Assembly (NCBI GenBank): GCA_949128115.1
Contig: OX421964.1
Location: forward strand, 20,918,892 to 20,982,891
Direction of reading: 5' to 3'
Length of the DNA: 64,000 nucleotides
Source of the DNA: Anaspis maculata
Lineage: Eukaryota; Arthropoda; Insecta; Coleoptera; Scraptiidae
Shown piece by piece: positions 33,111-44,176 of this stretch. The notes beneath the pieces are model-generated. The model ran no database searches and was not told the DNA's origin. It was given only the letters and a program-made list of their open reading frames with translations. Made by a program: the position numbers and the translations under genes. Position 1 is the first letter of the stretch, and the number at the start of each line of letters is the position of its first letter.

Positions 33111-35737
33111 ACGTGGGGGAAGAACGTGCTGGGTAAATGGTAGCAAGGATGGAACTATCTGGAAGAATAGAAGACAGAGGCTGCATAAAACGCCTGCCTG
33201 ATGCCAGAACTTTGAATACATGGTTTTCCATCAGAGGACATGGGGAAGTGAACCATTGTATACACTCACGTCTTGGGCAGTTATCAGTTTACACTCCAAA
33301 TCATAAAATACCTTTCAATATATAACAGGTCATCATCAGAGGAGTAGGTATCAATAACGTAGGTGAATAAAGTGTTTAAACTACATACTAGTGCTACAAA
33401 TTCAAAATAGTCCTGCTTGCTTTGAGAGTTTGCGATGTTGTCGCAGAACGGAGAGAATTACAGAGAAGTCCTCATCGAGGAAGTGTGCACTGAGCCCCGT
33501 CGCTTCCCTTATAGGAAATGACACACCTTCCTTCCTCGTTATGTACAAATAGCAGTTTTTCTAACTATGCATGCCCCGAGGCATACCCAACCCTTAGCAC
33601 AGGACTCCGCAGGATCCCAATCAACCATGTAAAAGCCCAACCTACCCTACTACGCGCCGACAGCCAAATTCTAGGGGAAAGCACAATTTGTATCTATCAA
33701 TTTAATAACTCCGGTCATTCACAAATTCCTCCCCTTATGAACCCCAGCGCAATCCTGAGTCATCAGAATAGTTAATGGTCACAGGATCTCCGTCATTTTT
33801 CTCTAGTTCCGGTTGAATCACGCACAACACAGTGGAGCCAAATTGCTGACGGCACTCTTCTTCAAGCCTTCGTACTTATGAATTATGCCTCTTCTTGCGC
33901 AATAAACTCTTTTCAGCTTACGCGACAACAACAAACTGGTATTCTACGAGAGTGAGTGCAGTGTGCATACGCGAGTAGTACCTGGGACAACATTCTTCTT
34001 CAATGTTACACCGACAGAGATCCGTCGGCGTGATACAGAAGGCACGCAGTTAAGATGTAATAATAATCACCCGCGAGTGCGGTTGTGCGAGAAGGTTTTA
34101 CTATATGCTTTACGGTCAAGTGGATCGTTTGAAAGGCGATATTTGTGCTCTCCTCTGGCAGTAACCGGGAGATAAGTGGCATGTTATCGCGTTCAAACAG
34201 GAAGCCTCCGATGGCTGTTCCATGCCGCGCAGACCCTCTCGCTGCGATAGGGCCCACCAAAGGCGCTAATTAATTTTAATCTTTCCATTTTAATGCAGCT
34301 AATTTTTCCTGCCACGTCCAATCTTTCTGTCAGAGTAGAGAGTATCAAGAAAATCAATCTGTATCTTCGCTTCTTCGCTATCGCCACCCTCGGCCATCCT
34401 GTCGCTGCGACAGCTCCGAGTGTCGTTCCAGGTGACTAAGCGGGGCACGTGTCTCAATTTATAATAAAAGCAAAAAGGTGTACGTCTGTGCATGAGATAA
34501 AGCTAGTCGCAAGAAAATACATGTTTCTATTTTCGAACTAACCATATGCGGTTATTTTTGTTTTCTTCCCCGGCCAGTTCTTTTCCCCGAGTTCTCTCTC
34601 GAAGAGCGCGCGCGTTGCGTTACGCCCAACTTGGCTTCTTTTGCATTTCGCTTTTCTCGTGTTTCTTAAATGTTTGGAAATTTCCTTTCGTTTTGTATAT
34701 GGAGCATAATACAACAGCAGGCACCGGCACGAGACGGAGCTTTTGTTTTATTGTCGTTACGTGGAAATGTCGCGCGGAGGAGGAGGAGGCGGAGGTATTT
34801 TCTATATTATATTATCGGTTATGTGTCTGCGAAGACTGGCGCGGTAGGCGCCAGCAGACATTCACTTTTTTTCGAAGGAACTGGAAACGGAGCTCGTAAC
34901 TAATTGCGTTTTCACGATTTTTATGGAACATTGTTTGTGAGCCTTGGAATTTCATTTAAATTTGATCAGGGGTTCTTGACATCAGGATGGCTGAGTGTTT
35001 TTCGATGTTATAGGTGCTCCGAAATGAAACGTAATTCAAGGGATTTTTTCAAGATTCGGGATTTTGTTTCGTTTGATCGTTTCTGGAGTTTCTGTTGGCT
35101 CTCAATTTCTTTGGTAACTGGCAATCTCGCTGGCAATTGATTGGTCTTGTGCTTGAATCAAAAAGTCGGTAGCTTAGAACTTGGGTCTTATAATACTCAT
35201 GGGGTTATTCTGCAAGAAGATGTATAAATACAACAGGGGCTGTAAAATGACAAGAATAATAATGTTGTGCATTGTCACATGTGCCATCTTACAGCGATAC
35301 AGGGCTCATTCATAACTTATCCACTTATAATCTATTATCTTTCTTATAGAGTAACTCCAGTATCTATGTGAAATACTCTGTAGAATCCTATTGATCCAAT
35401 TCCTTGTAGGTATGATCACTTCGTGATATATTTATCAATATTGATTGATTGATATTATTCTTGTCGCTTCACCGTATACAGTACAGCTCGAGGTACAGCT
35501 ACTGTATAGACCTCATATGGGCGGTTCCCTTTGCTTGCAGCTCGTGCGCAGGTCTTCAAGTATACAAGTTCACTGGTTCAATTGGCTGTTTAACCGGAAG
35601 CGCTTTATCGATCGAGCTGGCTATGATTGGGGTTGGCGACGGCACCAAGATAGGTGAACCTGCGCCCCGAGGAGCCCAGGTAAATGAGAATGGCTATACA
35701 GGATATCCTAGAACTGATGACAGAAGAAGCAACCACA
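33111..35737. other. Mostly single-copy block, CpG-rich in the middle
   Basis: No gene is supported. 33960-34480 and 34540-34900 are CpG-rich and free of visible repeats, with GCGCGCG at 34606-34612. The open frames here lack splice or family support. 33440-33780 has a high C content on the plus strand and no recognised feature. Confidence 0.3.
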
Positions 35738-35739
35738 TA

Positions 35740-36771
35740 CACACATCAAAAGAATCTAGGGGACAAGCAAATTAGGACGATTTCTAAAATCATCATAGCT
35801 TTTGATTGCCGTCAGCGATTCCATATCTGTTTTCAATGTTCGATAGCCCAATCCTTCGTTTTCAGGTCTTGATCACGTCGAATACGAACAATGTTTTTTA
35901 ATGTTTCTACAAGGTGACCAATGCAACAGTTTAAAATTGCCGAAAGTTCAGTACGAGCGGGATTTCCCAAAAAAAATATTATGCATTTCAATAGCAAAGT
36001 TATGAAGACTAGTATTTCAGCTTCAGTAACGTTTTTGAATTTTGAAAATCGAAGGTAAATTGGCAAAGATCTTGATCATTTTGTGCCGCCATGTTGAACT
36101 TCCAAGAAAGTGATCCAATTTTATTGAAACTTGGATTACACTCATATCTGGTTTCAGTAATTGGAATTCCAAGGTCAAATGTCTTTCTCGGTCACTTCCA
36201 AGCCGCCACATTTAACTTTCATGTAAATGATTCGATTCTAGTGTGTTTCAAGTTTCATTCAAATTGATTATTTATGTAAAAAGTTCAATATAGCGGCTCG
36301 AAAGTGATCAAAAGTGACATTTGACTTTGAAATTTCAATTACTTGAACCAGACGTGAGTGTGTTCCAAGTTTCAATTAAATCGGATCGGATCACTTTTTT
36401 TTCTTGGAAGTTCAACATGGCTGCACAGAATGATCAATATCTTTGGCAATTCACCTTCGATTTTCAAAATCCAAGAACGTTACTGAAGCTGAAACACCGA
36501 TATTCATAACTGTGCTATTGGAATGCATGAAATATTTTTTCTGGGAAATCGCGCTTATACTGAACTTTCGGCATATTTACACTGTTCTGTTGGTCACCCT
36601 GTAGCAACCTTATGAAACACTGTTCGTATTTGACGTGATCAAGGCATAAAAACGAAAGATTGGGCTATCGAACACTGAAGACCGATATGAAATCGCTCAC
36701 GGGAATCAGAAGTTATGATTATTTTAGGAATCGTCTGAATTTGCTTGTCCCCTAGATTCTTTTGATGTGTG
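35740..36771. mobile_element. 1.03-kb palindromic element (CACACATC ends)
   Basis: CACACATCAAAAGAATCTAG at the left is exactly inverted at the right, and the match continues with moderate divergence for about 480 bp on each side, meeting near 36245. TA stands next to both ends (35738-35739 and 36772-36773). The short open frames inside mirror each other on opposite strands and are products of the palindrome. It is a non-coding foldback, probably a non-autonomous DNA transposon. A (TA)n-T run follows at 36781-36805. Confidence 0.75.
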
Positions 36772-37179
36772 TAGGGGAACATATATATATATATATTTTT
36801 TTTTTGGTTGGCTTTGAGTTTTGGAAATATATCAGCAAAAGAAACAGTGTATTGTTGAAAGAAGCTAGGCAAACATCAATGTCGAAGTGTCACTCGAAGT
36901 GTCCCCTGTCAAACTTTTTTCATTTCAACATCCAGAATTTTAATTTTCTGGATGATTAGTGAAGTTAAGTGGATAAAATGGTGTATTATACACACTCGCA
37001 AGCTCGTCGTGTCGTGCCCCAAAACAGTGTAAGAATAATACGTCTTATGGAACTCATATAATTATTTATTATTATAGTGAACACTGAAAGTTTATAAGTA
37101 CTGAGTTTTAAATCTTTCATTTCACTTGTGGCTGAATGAAGAGGTGAATAATATTGTTGCTTCTGCAAAATGTCAAACT

Positions 37180-38370
37180 TCTGATTCCGGAACGAGCTCT
37201 GGAGCGAGCTTTGGAGCTTTTGAGCTTCCATGAACAAAAAAGCTGGAATGGAACAAAAGTTCTGCAGCTCAACACTTTATCCACATGAAGCAGACGAAAA
37301 CGAGCTTCATTCCAATTAATAACAAAGCAGCTAATAGCTTTTCGAGCTTTTATGGAAAACTGTGGATCCTTGAAGCTTCTCAAAAACAGTGAAATCTCAA
37401 AACTGTACCTATACTCGTACCTATACTTCCAACGGGAAATTGTCCTATTTTATTGTGTTTGTATCAAGTTTAATTTGCCTCTCTTCGATCTGTCCACAAA
37501 CAGCTTCTGAGCTTCATGAAGAGCTTTCATGATATAAGCTTGAATGGCGCTGTTGAGCTTTAATGAGCAAAGGTTCGTGAGAAAAGTTCGTGAATTTTAT
37601 TTATTCATTTGATCGTAAACCAGCACGAGGTTTACTGCAATGCAAGATGAAGTACAAGCAAAATATTTATTTACAAGAGCTTGTAAGAAAAACAGAGAAG
37701 CTTTAGAGCTTTAATATTGAGATTATGACGAGGATTATTAAGACATTTTACAACTCAACTTTTCATACTTTGATGTGCATATAAACGCGGCTTCAAAAGC
37801 TTTTCCCGCATTTTTCGAAATCAAGTTTTTTGGGCTTAAATGAAAAAAGCTCTGGGAAACCAACGAACTTTTGCTAAGCTTCTGTTTGAAAGATTGAAAA
37901 TTGAAGAAGATTTCAAATTTCATCAAATTAAAACGATATCCAGGATTCCGACAGAAAGTTCTTGAATTGAAATTTGTAAATTTTAACTCGAGCTTTTTCA
38001 AAGTCCGGAGCCTTCCAGGAGATAAATTTGGAGGTGTCAGTGTTTCGAATGTGGAATCATAAATTCTCCTGAATTACTGTTATTCGTCGCTGCCTGAGCT
38101 TAATCTGTAATCAAGCATCTCTGATCTACGACATTCTAGAGCTTTCGAAAAAATTAGATGAGCTTTGTGCTTCAGAGGAACAACTAAGTTTGCTACAAAA
38201 ACTGGAGAGGGATTGAAAAGTTTATCAAACTTTTGTATTGCTGAGCTTTTGAGAATGATCAAAGAAAATATTCCGACTTCCAACAAAAGCTTCGAGGAAC
38301 ATTCAGCTTTTTGAGTATGCGGATTTTTAAAATTCAGAGCTTCAAGAACGGGAAACTGGGAATTCCGAAA
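37180..38370. repeat. GAGCTT-rich degenerate tract
   Basis: GAGCTT, AAGCTTC and related hexamers recur at irregular spacing through this region, together with phrases such as TTTGAGCTTCCATGAA and GAGCTTTCATGA. It looks like an old tandem repeat that has decayed beyond a clear unit length. No gene is seen. Confidence 0.4.
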
Positions 38371-38518
38371 GGCGAATGGCGCAGGGCTCACATCAACTGG
38401 AGAGTCTAATGCTCGGTGTAATGGTTACTTTTTTCGCCATAAACTCTGGTATACATTTGTACAATGAAACGTACAAATAAAAACAAATACAAATACAAAA
38501 ATACAAATACACTTTATA

Positions 38519-39521
38519 CAGGATGACCCGAAATTGATGCAACGAAATTTACAGGGAGGTAGACAATTTAAAAATAAGGGGACTTCCTTAATAAAAATAC
38601 TCTCACAAACGTAATAACTGAGATACAGGCCTTCAAAATTGGTTTTTAAAACAGTTTTTTTTGCATAACTTTTGAACCGTTGAGCCGATTTTATTCAAAT
38701 TTGAACCAAAGTTTACTAAAATGGGTCTCTATCGAACAATGATAACGCATTTCATCAAACATTCTCAGGGGTGAGGATGATAGAGGGTACCTTCCTCCCA
38801 ATTTTTGAATTCTACGTTCAATTTAGAGGAAAAAGTTACTCTTGCAAAATTTTGATTTAAGGTTTCATTTTCGAGATATTTGGGTTTGAAACTTCGGAGA
38901 ACATCTCGAAAACACCAATACACCACTTTCAAGGCCTTAAAAATTAAAATTCAAGAAAACTCAAGATTCCTCCACTGAAATGAGTTTTCTAGGTGTTTCA
39001 AGTTGATAAACTACCATTTTTGCTGAGAAACATGAAGCTTTTCAGAAAAAAAATCTGGGCCCTGAAAAGTGGCGATTTTGATATGGTTTCCAAAGTTTCA
39101 AACACAAATACCTCGAAAATGAAGCATCTATTAGTCAAAATTTTGCAAGAGTAACTTTTTTCTTCAAATTGAACGTAGAACCCGAAAACTGGAACCATTT
39201 CCAAAATCATTCAGGGGTGTGAAAAATAGGGGAAAAAGGGGGAAGGTACCCCCTATTATCTTCGACGCTAAAAATATTTGATGAAATGCGTTATCATTCT
39301 CCAATAGAGACCTATTTTAGGACCTATTTTGGTTCAAATTTGAATAAAATCGGTTGAACGGTTCAAAAGTTATGCAAAAAAAAACTGAATACAAAAACCA
39401 ACTTAGAAGGCCTGTATCTCCGCTGTAACATTTGCGAGGGTATTTTCATCAAGGAAGTACCCTTATTTTTTAATTTTCTACCTCCTTGTAAATTTTGTTG
39501 CATTAATTTCGGGACACCCTG
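38519..39521. mobile_element. 1.0-kb palindromic TA-flanked element
   Basis: The ends are CAGGATGACCCGAAATT and AATTTCGGGACACCCTG, with TA directly outside both (38517-38518 and 39522-39523). The arms pair for about 450 bp each and include TTGCATAACTTTTGAACCGTTG on the left and its inverse on the right, meeting near 39010. Open frames within are mirror images and not genes. The perfect TA flank suggests a Tc1/mariner-type target choice. No transposase is encoded. Confidence 0.8.
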
Positions 39522-39523
39522 TA

Positions 39524-40859
39524 TTACGAGGTAGCTGCTTTTGAACAAAAAATATGCACCGAAGCAGATCATTCGTATTTTGATATTTCCGAATATTTCA
39601 TGTCTCGTCAGCGTGGCTCCGTCGGAGCGTCCACAAACCTGAAGCTTTTTCAACAGTTACGGGTCCATTTGACAAATAATAAACTCAAAATAATAATGTG
39701 ACATTTTTAAAAATATTGAAAATTACAGTCAAGATGATTTTTCGAGTTTTGGGTAAACAAACGTATAGTAATTGTTCGCAATATCCAAATGTAGGATGCA
39801 ATTTTTTGCGATAAAATTCAAAACATTGGAAAAAAATCCTTCAAAAATCAGTTTTTATTTTCGAAATCGTTCCAGGGATAAGGCGGCAGCTAGTGTAGGG
39901 GGGTCATTTTCAACGTGAACACCTGTACGGGATGTTCGTCTTTTCTAAGTGGGAATCCGAGATGGAAATCGCAATGAAAACTACCGTGAAGTCAATGAGA
40001 ATTCGTTGGAAAACAATGAAAATCGATAGAGACCAATGAAGTTGATGGAAATTATACAAAATGCTAAAATTCTCAACACGATGTTATTGTCCTTGGCAGC
40101 ATAAACATTGAATTATCGCTGACCTCGGCTACTCGTTCGTTTTGGAAACTTTGCACCCAAATATACAATAATGAATTATTTCGAATGAGTCAGTCAACTT
40201 ACAGGGTGATCGTAAAGCTTCACTTTTACTTCAGCGGGCTCAATGGGCGGCGGGTCTGGAAATCGTATGTCCGGACTGCATTGACATTTTCACAACTTGT
40301 CAAAATTACCACTTACACAACCGGGAACCTACTGGATCCGCAACATACCAACTATTCCAACTACTTTGTACAGGACTGAATTTAGGAAAATGTAAAAAAT
40401 CACTGTGGCTACATCGAATGTGCCTTCAATAAAGTGGTCATCTGGACCGAGGATTTGGAGATGAATGAAAACAAATCAACTTGAATGACAGGCCAGGGGA
40501 TAGAAAGCAACTAGGGAGGTAGCCTAGCTCTCTATACCCCCATGATGAGTAGGTACTAAATGATGGAGTTTCTAAAATTCCTAAAAAAGCACGGATAGCT
40601 CTAGACCAGATAAAAGCGAAAGAAAACTCATTGTTTCGAATTATTCACTGCACGACCTTGAATGTAAGCGCCAAAGCCAAAACGTGCCTAAAATCGAAAA
40701 TCAAACAAAGGCACCGATCCCTCTTTTAGGGAGGTCTTGTAGTAACAGCCGACAAAACTTACTTTTATCACTCAGTTTTCTGGGAAGAGAGAACTTTTAT
40801 TATTTGATATGGAACGGAGATATTCTTGTTTACACACGCACTGCAATAAAACAACATAC
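39524..40859. other. Putative first-intron sequence
   Basis: This lies downstream, on the minus strand, of the candidate exon at 40860-40958. There is no clear second exon, splice acceptor with coding continuation, or repeat boundary. 40200-40300 is moderately GC-rich. If the exon is real, its first intron covers at least this block. Confidence 0.3.
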
Positions 40860-40958
40860 CGAATCATCAGAGCAGTTGGAAGAGCAATCGTCCAAATCCT
40901 GATTGTAATCCTTTTTGAGCTTCTTGATCGGATCCGAAGATCGCCTCAGCCAGCTCAT
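40860..40958 (-). CDS. Candidate first coding exon of an unidentified host gene
   Basis: An ATG at 40958-40956 has a good insect start context (TTTCGATAAAATGAGC). The frame reads MSWLRRSSDPIKKLKKDY and continues through an acidic, Cys- and Ser-rich segment to end DDS, exactly 33 codons. It then meets a strong splice donor, TCG|GTATGTTG, in phase 0. Unspliced, the frame closes 10 codons later, which is what an exon-intron junction would give. Codon choice looks coding (GAT CCG ATC AAG AAG CTC). I do not recognise the protein. The basic start and acidic Ser-rich tail suggest a cytosolic or membrane-associated regulatory protein, but this is a guess. No further exon was found to the left, so the first intron may be very long. 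Confidence 0.45.
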
Positions 40959-41110
40959 TTTATCGAAACAAAAAATTGAGGGGGAATATTCAAAACACTC
41001 GCACGGCACTAGCGATCACCAACGAACAAACACTATACAACAACATAAATATGAGGAACAAATGAACACCGAACATGTGTGACAAATGATGATGGCACCA
41101 CTGTATCATA
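40959..41110 (-). promoter_or_regulatory. Putative 5' UTR and core promoter of the 40.9-kb exon
   Basis: Upstream of the ATG on the minus strand is AT-rich leader sequence with no upstream ATG close to the start. It contains TTTGTTCGTTGGTGATCG and, further out, an AAAAAAAAACTATA-type stretch. There is no clear TATA box at the right distance. The extent is assumed, not demonstrated. Confidence 0.2.
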
Positions 41111-43425
41111 AAAAAAAACTATACTAGCTCTCTTTCAAGTCTCGACTTTGAAACTTTGACATCCCAGTAGCCCCGGCATCGTCACACTACCACATGTTTC
41201 GTGTGGCATTTGTTAACTGCCGAAGCCGACTAAGCGCACATAAGCAGTAAGCCACATGGATGAATTAGTCATCCAGGACCGTACTCGGGAATCCGTACCC
41301 CCCACTCTGTGCTGCACTTCGTCTCTTATTTTATACTCTCACCCCGCTTTTTTGGGGTATGTGCCGGGTGATTTCCCACTTAAACATCCAGAGCCGAAGT
41401 CATTTGGCTGTGAAAATCATTGAAAAATGGCTTCAAAATTTGCAGCTTTATATCTTTAGCTGACAATTTTTCACTGAAAGACCACCCCCGGTACGATCCT
41501 GCGGAATATTAAGAGTCCACCCTGAAAAGAGGAGATTTTTTCAACTCAAATAAAGGCCTTAGGATGACGCGCGTAAAATTTGACTATCTTCGACTGTGAT
41601 CGGTTCTCATCGACTTTTTTTCTGTCACATGTTTAATAAAGAGATATGAAGTGAAATCTCCAAATGCCAATTGGAAGAAAATCACCAGCTACGATTTAGA
41701 GGCCCTTAAGTCGGAGAAGCCCTGAGCGTACAGAGGACTCTCAATAGACAAAATTTCCCTCACGTTCTTCAATAGAGAGAGAAAAAGCGGGAAATCGCTT
41801 AGGAGTGAGAGTGAAACAACACTATCAACTGAGGTGAGAATATCTAAAATTGACGACAAAATATGTAATTGCTCTCGTCTCTCGTCGAGATCATTGTCTG
41901 CGAGGCAGTATGAATTTCTCTAGACTCAGATTTGCGTCAAGGTTTCATGACAAAATACGCATCAAGTTGGCAACAGTGTCCTTGACATTAGCGTGTCAAT
42001 CCAGCATGCGTACACAGAGTATCAATTTACACAGCCACCCCTTACGCTCGATTTTAACGAACGACATTATTAAAATTTTATTAGTTCAATTACTATTGAG
42101 TAATATGATATTATAATTTCGTAGTTTTTTTTTTCGAAAAGACGGGATGAGAGGAAATGATCTGGAAAGAGGAAAATAATTCGGTGACCTTGACATTTTT
42201 TGCGTGCTGCAGCACCGGAAACACAAACATCAACAATTTTGTTTGTTCCCTCCGATAAAGGGTATCGCGTTCCGTCTGATCTTTACGCTTCCTGGTGATA
42301 ACCCTTTTGGACAGAACCACAATTATTCACAAAAAAAAAATTAAACTCATCAGCATTTTATTCCAAAGTGTGAAATTAGCACTACTACGAACACAAAGAA
42401 CTGAAGCAATTGTTTTTCAAGGAAACTCAATAATTGCGGCAAAACACGGCTCACTATACTAACTCAAGCCTTTCGCTTGTGTTCTAAAAGCTAAAATTCG
42501 CAATTTTAATTTTGACCTTCTGAGCTCTAATTTCTTGCCGTGCGTTATATACCAAGCAAAACAATGAATTATTGTTCTACAAGCTCCTGTTTGGATGATT
42601 GGGAAGAAAATTTTTTATACATGTATTACATCAATCACAATAACAATGGATTTTTTCACGAAAACGGAAAACTTTTGCAAACACTGCAAAGTGCGAAAAT
42701 CGAACATCATTCATTTCCAAACGAGGCATTGTGTGCTTTGGATGTAGTAGAACGGGAGCTCGCAATCGATTCAAGATTCAAGATTCATCGCGGAAAAACC
42801 GCATTTCCGAATCATTTCCCCGTGTTTTCATCCGAGCCGGTGTTCGAAACAAGATGGAAATGCCATCAACCCCTTGTCAACTGCGGGCGCGGAGAGCGAG
42901 TACGAAATTCGCAATTTCCCTCTTTGCGATCCGCGGATTTTCCGAGTTTCCATCAATTATTTACAGCCATGCGACGCTACGCGCGGTTTATACCTATAAA
43001 TGAAAAGCTGTTTGGGAATCAAAATCCAATTCCGAAAGCCGGTTTCAATGTGTGCACACAAAAAAAAAACTGATTTCGGCATTCGAAAGTGCGGAATCCC
43101 GCTGAAAAAGCTCTGAAAAGCCTTTTATGTTTCGCATTAGGATGAAATCGGACGAAATGTCGCATTAGTATTTGCATTTTACTTCGTTTTGTGTGAAAAT
43201 TTCTACATGTTTAAAAGAATTGCGATTTTCAACAGACTATTCTTTTTCAATTTTAAATTGGGAATAAAAATGTAAAACTGGTACAAAATAAATTCATTTG
43301 AGCACTGAACAACTCCAAATTAAGAGCGATGACTAATTCAATTTGGAAAAAAAAGAATTGATCCACGAATGGATCTGAAACAACAGTATTTCAAATTTTG
43401 AAATGGACAAAAACGACACGAGGGG
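41111..43425. other. Mostly single-copy block
   Basis: There is no firm gene. A 177-codon plus-strand frame lies at 42540-43073 in a CpG-rich stretch (42730-43010). It has no recognised domain, signal peptide or splice context, and a second plus frame of 90 codons overlaps it, so it may be chance. 41220-41320 contains GTACTCGGGAATCCGTAC and other small stems that could be a dispersed repeat end. Confidence 0.3.
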
Positions 43426-43429
43426 GCCA

Positions 43430-44110
43430 TGCAGGCCAACATCTAAAGACTAACAGGAGCTAACTAGAGCTTGAGAAAACAACACATTCGAAAACTAAAG
43501 CAATGAAAAAGGGACTCAGCAGGGCTACAAATGAAACATAAAAACACAAGGAAGCCACATAGGGCTCCGAGAAACCTAAGAAGGATCGGAAGAGAGCTTA
43601 CTGAGGTTCCAGAATCTTCAAGAAATCAGAAGAGGGCCACCTGGGCTGCAAACGATAATTGAAGACACAAGGGGGCTCAACACTGTTTGAAATGCTTTGA
43701 TGTAGAACACAAGGGAAGATAGGGCTCTGAAAATTGCAAGTAGGTCTGGCAGGGCTCACTGGGGCTCCAAATGACACTTAGATACACAAAGGGGGCCCTG
43801 TAGGACTTCGACCAACACATAAAGATTCACAAGAGCTAACTAGAGCTTCGAAAAGTAAAGCAATTAAAGAGGGTTTCGGCAGGGCTACAAATGCAACATG
43901 AAGACAGGGCGGCCCAATAGGGCTATGATAAGCCGTCCAAGGCATAGGGGCGAAGCAAATTTCCAGAAAATTTGGAGATACCCAAGGGGGTTCATCATGA
44001 TCCCAAACGACACCTGTAGAGCAAGGCTTGAAACTCTACGTAAAAACTTAGTGGGGGATAGGGCTCCGAATATCACAATCACACTGGGCCTCATAAGAGC
44101 TCCAAAGTTC
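43430..44110. repeat. Degenerate minisatellite (GGGCTACAAATG / ACACAAGGGGGC)
   Basis: Phrases such as GAGCTAACTAGAGCTT, CAGGGCTACAAATG and ACACAAGGGGGC recur with spacing of about 60-65 bp and strong divergence. About ten units can be traced. Frames open across it on the minus strand because the repeat lacks stops there. Confidence 0.6.
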
Positions 44111-44114
44111 CCGG

Positions 44115-44176
44115 CGAAAAATTGTCCGGTGAAGAATTGTCCGGCAAAAAATTGTCCGGCGAAGAATTGTCCGGTC
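44115..44176. repeat. Four-copy 15-bp minisatellite
   Basis: Four consecutive copies of AATTGTCCGGCGAAG with small changes (GGTG, GGCA, GGCG). On the minus strand each unit encodes G-Q-F-F-A/T, giving a repeated peptide inside a 167-codon frame. No other part of that frame looks like a protein. Confidence 0.8.

Noticed and set aside
42540..43073. 177-codon plus-strand open frame as a gene
   Set aside because: An overlapping second open frame, no recognisable domain and no supported exon borders. It is mentioned only in the block description.
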